Shown: positions 5,759 through 8,780 of the stretch, piece after piece
Layout of the letters: the number at the start of each line of letters is the position of its first letter
How positions within the stretch are numbered: the first letter of the stretch is position 1
Assembly (NCBI GenBank): GCA_041652555.1
Contig: JBAZHE010000032.1
Location: 1 to 8,780, forward strand
Direction: 5' to 3'
Source: JBAZHE01 sp041652555
Lineage (GTDB): Bacteria; Patescibacteriota; Patescibacteriia; Patescibacteriales; WJLG01
DNA length: 8,780 bases
The notes under the pieces: model-generated
Database searches by the model: none
Told to the model about the DNA's origin: nothing
Seen by the model: the letters and a program-made list of their open reading frames with translations, nothing else
Made by a program: the position numbers and the translations under genes

Positions 5759-8311
5759 TTACATTTCCTGTTTCCGGTAAAAATACCGCTTAGCAATTTC
5801 AACTGTTAAAAGATAAAAAACAACTGTCAACGCTAAGACTAATAAAATTTTCTTAGGCAAGATAACTAAACCAAAAAGTTCGGCTATTGGGGTAAAAGGC
5901 AAAATCCAAGCAAAAGCAACAGCGCTAAAAGTAGAAGCTAAGAGCAATAGGGACGAACGACTTTGAATAAAGGGAATTTTTTTAGTTCTAATAATATGAA
6001 TAACCAAAGTCTGTGTAGCCAGCGATTCTAAAAACCAACCGGTTTGAAAAGCATTTTCCCCCATTTTAAAAACAAAAAATAAAAGAAAAAAAGTGAAAAA
6101 ATCAAAGCAAGAACTAACTGGGCCAAAGATAAACATAAACTTTTTAATAAAAGCCATATTCCAACGGCGCGGTCTTTTTGTCCATTCTTCGTCAACATTA
6201 TCAGAAGGAATGGTTATTTGCGAAGCATCATAAATAAAATTATTAAGCAAAATCTGAATCGGCTTCATTGGCAAAAAAGGCAAAAATATTACAGCTCCGG
6301 CGGCGGAAAACATATTACCAAAATTAGAAGACAAGCCCATCATTATATATTTCATAGTGTTGCCAAAAACTTTGCGCCCCTCTATAACTCCATCACCTAA
6401 AATATTTAAACTTTTATTAGTCAAAATAATATCCGCGCATTCTTTAGCGACATCAACAGCATTGTTCACGGAAATTCCGACATCAGCCGTTTTTAAAGCC
6501 GGAGCATCGTTAATGCCATCCCCCATATAGCCAACAACATGGCCATTAGCGCGCAAAGCTGATATTACCCGATTTTTTTCCTCCGGTGAAAAACGCGCAA
6601 AAATAGTTATCTTTTCCACCTGGCGTTTTAAAGCATAATCACCCAAAGAACGAACTTCTTTGCCAAGCATCAATCCCTTAGATTTAATGCCTATTTCTGA
6701 ACAAATTTTTTCAGCCACTAATTCATTATCTCCTGTAATAACTTTTATTTCTATACCTAAATTTTTTAAGCGATTAATAGATTCCATGGCCCTCTTTTTC
6801 GGCGGGTCAAGAAAACAAATAAAACCGCACAGAGTTAAACCGCTTTCATCATCTTTATTATACGAGGATTTTTCTTCAATTATTTTTTTTGTGGCTACCG
6901 CTAAAACGCGAAAACCTTCAGCGCTTAGATTATTGTAAACTTCCAAGGCTCTGGATTTAATTTTGCCCGTCAAAACGGCAGTCTCAGTCCTATTAGTACA
7001 ATAGTTGCTAGAACAAGCAAAAATTTCTTCTGGCGCACCCTTGGTTATTAAAAAGTGTTCTTTTTTTTCTTCCACCACCACACTTAAGCGCTTGCGGATA
7101 AAATCAAAAGGGATTTCGTCTATTTTTCTCACACCAGATAAATTCATATCGCAGAAACCCTTAACTGCTCTGTCTAATGGATTTTCTATGCCGGTTTGAA
7201 AATAACTGTTTAAATAAGTAAGGCGTAAAACATCTTCCGATTCATTGCCAAAAACATCCAAATGCTTAACTAGAGAAATCTTTCCTTCGGTTAAAGTTCC
7301 GGTTTTGTCAGTGCATAAAACGTCCATAGAGCCAAAACTGGGAATAGCGGATAATTTTTTTACAATCGCGCCTTTTTTCGCCATATTAATTGAACCGAGA
7401 GACATTGTAATAGACATAATCACTGGCAAAAGCTCCGGCGTAATCCCAACGGCAATGGCAATAGAGAAAAGAAAAGATTGTAATATATTGCGATCAACAA
7501 AAGAATTGAACAAAAAAATAAAAAGCACCAAAAACATTACAATCTTCGTTATCAATAAACCAAATTTAATTATACCTAATTCAAACTCCGATTTTTCATT
7601 ATCACGCGCGATAATCGAAGATATTTTTCCTAGTTCAGTTTCTTTGCCAGTGGCAATAATTACCGCTTCAGCTTCGCCGGAAACAATATTCGTGCCAGCA
7701 AAAACTAAATTTCCAAAATCAGTTAAAGACTCTTTACTCACGAGAACAGTAAACACTTCCTTTTCAATCGGCAAAGACTCCCCTGTTAAAGAAGATTGAT
7801 CAACAAAGAGATCTTTAGAAAAAATTAGTCTAGCGTCAGCCGGAACCAAATCACCTGAATTCAAAACAACTATATCACCCGGAACCAATAAAGAAATATT
7901 TATTTCAAATTCACGACCATTGCGCCGAACCATCGCCGTCGTTTTTATAGTTTCTAAAAGTTTTTTAACTGCTCTACCGGCATGGTGCTCTTCAAAAAAA
8001 TCTAATGTGGCGCTCAACAATATCATTATCACAATAATAAAAGCATTGATTTTTTCACCAAAAACAGCTGACAACACAGAAGCAACTATCAACAAAATTA
8101 TCAAAGGGCTCTTAAACTTCGAAAGAAGTTCTTTGATAACAGAAGTCTTTGCTTCTTTAACTAAGATATTATGACCATAGCGATCCAGTCGACGACGTGC
8201 ATCAGATTCACTTAAACCTTTTTTATGCGCCTTAAAAAAATTTAAAACCGCACCTGATTCTTGTGAAGAGAAAAAAGATAAATCATGTTTACTTTTTTTG
8301 TTGTTGGCCAT
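5759..8311 (-). CDS. mgtA: Magnesium-importing P-type ATPase, MgtA/MgtB type (P3B)
   Basis: ATP-driven ion pump of the cytoplasmic membrane, by family a Mg2+ importer. The length is 850 residues from the ATG at 8309-8311. Order: N-terminal cytoplasmic region, helices 1-2 (about 68-107), actuator domain with LTGESLP (175-181), helix 4 motif VGITPELLP (288-296), phosphorylation site DKTGTLT with Asp335, nucleotide-binding KGAPE (424-428), TGDN (526-529), MGDGINDAP (596-604), then six C-terminal helices. Family-specific marks are LNSYFQTGIENPLD (about 367-380) and NNFIYDASQITIPSDNVD (690-707), which match MgtA rather than calcium or heavy-metal pumps. A TTG six codons upstream (8329) keeps the frame open, but the -10 box lies inside that extension, so ATG is chosen. 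No Shine-Dalgarno is present. It has a terminator upstream and a convergent gene downstream, so it stands alone. Confidence 0.94.
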   Translation of the reverse strand: MANNKKSKHDLSFFSSQESGAVLNFFKAHKKGLSESDARRRLDRYGHNILVKEAKTSVIKELLSKFKSPLIILLIVASVLSAVFGEKINAFIIVIMILLSATLDFFEEHHAGRAVKKLLETIKTTAMVRRNGREFEINISLLVPGDIVVLNSGDLVPADARLIFSKDLFVDQSSLTGESLPIEKEVFTVLVSKESLTDFGNLVFAGTNIVSGEAEAVIIATGKETELGKISSIIARDNEKSEFELGIIKFGLLITKIVMFLVLFIFLFNSFVDRNILQSFLFSIAIAVGITPELLPVIMSITMSLGSINMAKKGAIVKKLSAIPSFGSMDVLCTDKTGTLTEGKISLVKHLDVFGNESEDVLRLTYLNSYFQTGIENPLDRAVKGFCDMNLSGVRKIDEIPFDFIRKRLSVVVEEKKEHFLITKGAPEEIFACSSNYCTNRTETAVLTGKIKSRALEVYNNLSAEGFRVLAVATKKIIEEKSSYNKDDESGLTLCGFICFLDPPKKRAMESINRLKNLGIEIKVITGDNELVAEKICSEIGIKSKGLMLGKEVRSLGDYALKRQVEKITIFARFSPEEKNRVISALRANGHVVGYMGDGINDAPALKTADVGISVNNAVDVAKECADIILTNKSLNILGDGVIEGRKVFGNTMKYIMMGLSSNFGNMFSAAGAVIFLPFLPMKPIQILLNNFIYDASQITIPSDNVDEEWTKRPRRWNMAFIKKFMFIFGPVSSCFDFFTFFLLFFVFKMGENAFQTGWFLESLATQTLVIHIIRTKKIPFIQSRSSLLLLASTFSAVAFAWILPFTPIAELFGLVILPKKILLVLALTVVFYLLTVEIAKRYFYRKQEM

Positions 8312-8317
8312 ACCATT

Positions 8318-8323
8318 ATTATA
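8318..8323 (-). promoter_or_regulatory. -10 box of a leaderless mgtA promoter
   Basis: A perfect TATAAT on the minus strand ends 6 bases before the mgtA-like ATG, which places the expected transcription start on or next to the A of the start codon. The -35 position holds only TTTTTG, a poor match. The upstream terminator leaves no room for a long regulatory leader such as an M-box. Confidence 0.6.
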
Positions 8324-8340
8324 CAACAAAAAACTTTAAA

Positions 8341-8374
8341 CAAAAAACCGCCAGCTTTCTTCGCCGGCAGTTTT
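8341..8374 (-). terminator. Rho-independent terminator before mgtA, closing the right-hand minus-strand unit
   Basis: Positions 8363-8374 pair with 8344-8355 as a 12-bp stem with a 7-base loop. On the minus strand the two imperfect pairs are G-U wobbles, whereas on the plus strand they are C-A mismatches, so the minus-strand RNA folds best. A run of T (complement of 8342-8347) follows the stem. It would end transcripts from the 61-codon ORF and the hairpin region. Confidence 0.8.
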
Positions 8375-8391
8375 CTGTTTATGCGATCTAA

Positions 8392-8415
8392 ATAGTAACG
8401 TAGATAGTAACGTAC
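8392..8415. repeat. 12-bp tandem direct repeat
   Basis: ATAGTAACGTAG (8392-8403) is followed immediately by ATAGTAACGTAC (8404-8415); 11 of 12 bases are identical. The second copy overlaps the first arm of a hairpin (8409-8426). Only two units exist, so this is not a CRISPR. It may be an iteron-like or recombination site or a slippage duplication; the function is unknown. Confidence 0.8.
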
Positions 8416-8491
8416 TATGGTACGTTCCAGCCTCGGCAGTCCCGAGGCCTTCGGGGGTGCCATAGTTCCGGTACTCCGGACTGTGGCACCC
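8409..8491. other. GC-rich hairpin array, possible structured RNA or palindromic repeat element
   Basis: This is the core of the gene-free stretch 8330-8546. Three consecutive stems are visible. The first is AACGTAC/GTACGTT (8409-8415 with 8420-8426, loop TATG). The second is CCTCGG/CCGAGG (8431-8436 with 8442-8447, loop of 5). The third is a long stem of 8455-8466 with 8480-8491, topped by CCGG/CCGG (8468-8471 with 8476-8479, loop TACT): 16 pairs with one bulge. In the long stem the single imperfect pair is a U-G wobble as plus-strand RNA but a C-A mismatch as minus-strand RNA, a slight hint for the plus strand. The segment is clearly richer in G and C than its surroundings. I recognise no known RNA family, and short ORFs across it look like chance. 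Confidence 0.6.
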
Positions 8492-8509
8492 AATTTGCAT
8501 TTTTGGCTC

Positions 8510-8548
8510 CGGCAGGATCTCCCGAAGGTGTTCCTGCCGATTTTGTTT
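8510..8548 (+). terminator. Candidate plus-strand terminator hairpin
   Basis: CGGCAGGA (8510-8517) pairs with TCCTGCCG (8532-8539), with a small inner CC/GG stem in the 14-base loop. On the plus strand ATTTTGTTT follows, which resembles a U-tract; on the minus strand no T-run follows. If it works, it would end a plus-strand transcript covering the hairpin array and stop right at the end of the 61-codon minus-strand ORF. I could not find a convincing plus-strand promoter, so it may be just another stem of the array. Confidence 0.4.
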
Positions 8549-8732
8549 AACGTTTCGCTCCACTATAAGCAATCGCCCGAACCACATCCCATTCTTCAGC
8601 CGTTACCGGCGCTTTCTTGTAGATATACTTAAACGTCAGAATAGCCACCTTCTCGCTCGACATATTTCTGTTAGCCGGCCGTAATCCGTAGGCCATAACC
8701 GTAACCGCGGCATTATCATTCGCCTGATTCAT
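8547..8732 (-). CDS. Hypothetical 61-residue protein
   Basis: Short open frame from ATG 8730-8732 to TAA, preceded at 5 bases by a purine-rich GAGAGG that could serve as Shine-Dalgarno, and by a TACAAT (8762-8767) that could be a -10 box with its -35 outside the window. The product has no signal peptide or membrane segment. It has an Ala/Asn-rich start, a basic central part, and a C-terminal half YIYKKAPVTAEEWDVVRAIA (about 37-56) that looks like a compact two-helix unit with a conserved-looking Trp. From memory this half resembles short C-terminal repeat-type segments in Patescibacteria hypothetical proteins; I cannot confirm that. Its codons are more GC-rich than those of the large genes nearby, which fits a different origin or the GC-rich hairpin block next to it. 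It could be a stand-alone small protein or a detached domain. Confidence 0.55.
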   Translation of the reverse strand: MNQANDNAAVTVMAYGLRPANRNMSSEKVAILTFKYIYKKAPVTAEEWDVVRAIAYSGAKR

Positions 8733-8737
8733 ATTCG

Positions 8738-8743
8738 CCTCTC
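8738..8743 (-). promoter_or_regulatory. Possible Shine-Dalgarno GAGAGG
   Basis: Minus-strand GAGAGG sits 5 bases before the ATG of the 61-codon ORF. It supports that start and the reality of the ORF, but a purine hexamer of this kind can occur by chance. Confidence 0.5.
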
Positions 8744-8780
8744 TTAGATATACTTTTTTGAATTGTACCTTAGCTCTGTT

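Noticed and set aside
7245..7799. Plus-strand 184-codon open frame opposite the ATPase gene
   Set aside because: It lies wholly antisense to conserved P-type ATPase motifs, has no recognisable domain and no promoter or Shine-Dalgarno; it is a shadow of the AT-rich coding strand.
8392..8415. Possible CRISPR or iteron array
   Set aside because: Only two adjacent 12-bp units without spacers; no cas genes or replication genes in the window.
8336..8587. Overlapping minus-strand frames of 83 codons across 8242-8587
   Set aside because: They run through the hairpin array, a terminator and the start of mgtA, in frames with no composition or motif support.
8417..8632. Plus-strand 71-codon frame from the hairpin array into the 61-codon ORF
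   Set aside because: It is read through the strong stems and antisense to a better-supported ORF; it has no Shine-Dalgarno and no recognisable domain.

Overview
The window is AT-rich and reads as a chromosomal piece of a streamlined bacterium. Three things suggest Candidate Phyla Radiation (Patescibacteria, perhaps Parcubacteria): a short prolyl-tRNA synthetase without the usual editing insert, compact gene packing, and few Shine-Dalgarno sites. This placement is inference. TGA is read as a stop and TGG as Trp, so nothing points to a recoded genetic code.

Layout, left to right. Positions 1-2096 (minus strand) hold proS followed by mreB with 2 bases between them; mreB runs off the left edge. 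A near-consensus promoter precedes proS and lies directly against the terminator of the next operon. Positions 2209-5208 (minus) hold secD and secF, the accessory Sec translocon pair, with an 18-base gap. This SecD carries an extra block of about 240 residues in its extracytoplasmic region: one recognisable parvulin-type prolyl isomerase domain preceded by a second, degenerate one. Positions 5209-5402 are a divergent promoter region. It drives secD leftward and, rightward, a 99-residue protein (5403-5702) that looks like an acyl carrier protein in which the serine that carries the prosthetic group is replaced by phenylalanine.

A terminator hairpin separates that small gene from a convergent magnesium-transport P-type ATPase gene (mgtA-like, 5759-8311, minus). 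Its -10 box sits so close to the ATG that the mRNA should be leaderless. The right end (8341-8732) differs in character. It has a terminator, a 12-bp tandem repeat, a GC-rich run of strong hairpins with no gene, and a 61-codon hypothetical ORF on the minus strand.

The known genes cover cell shape (MreB), translation (ProRS), protein export (SecDF) and ion uptake (MgtA). The most unusual items are the SecD-parvulin fusion, which would place a folding catalyst inside the translocon, the serine-less ACP-like protein divergent from it, and the uncharacterised hairpin array.
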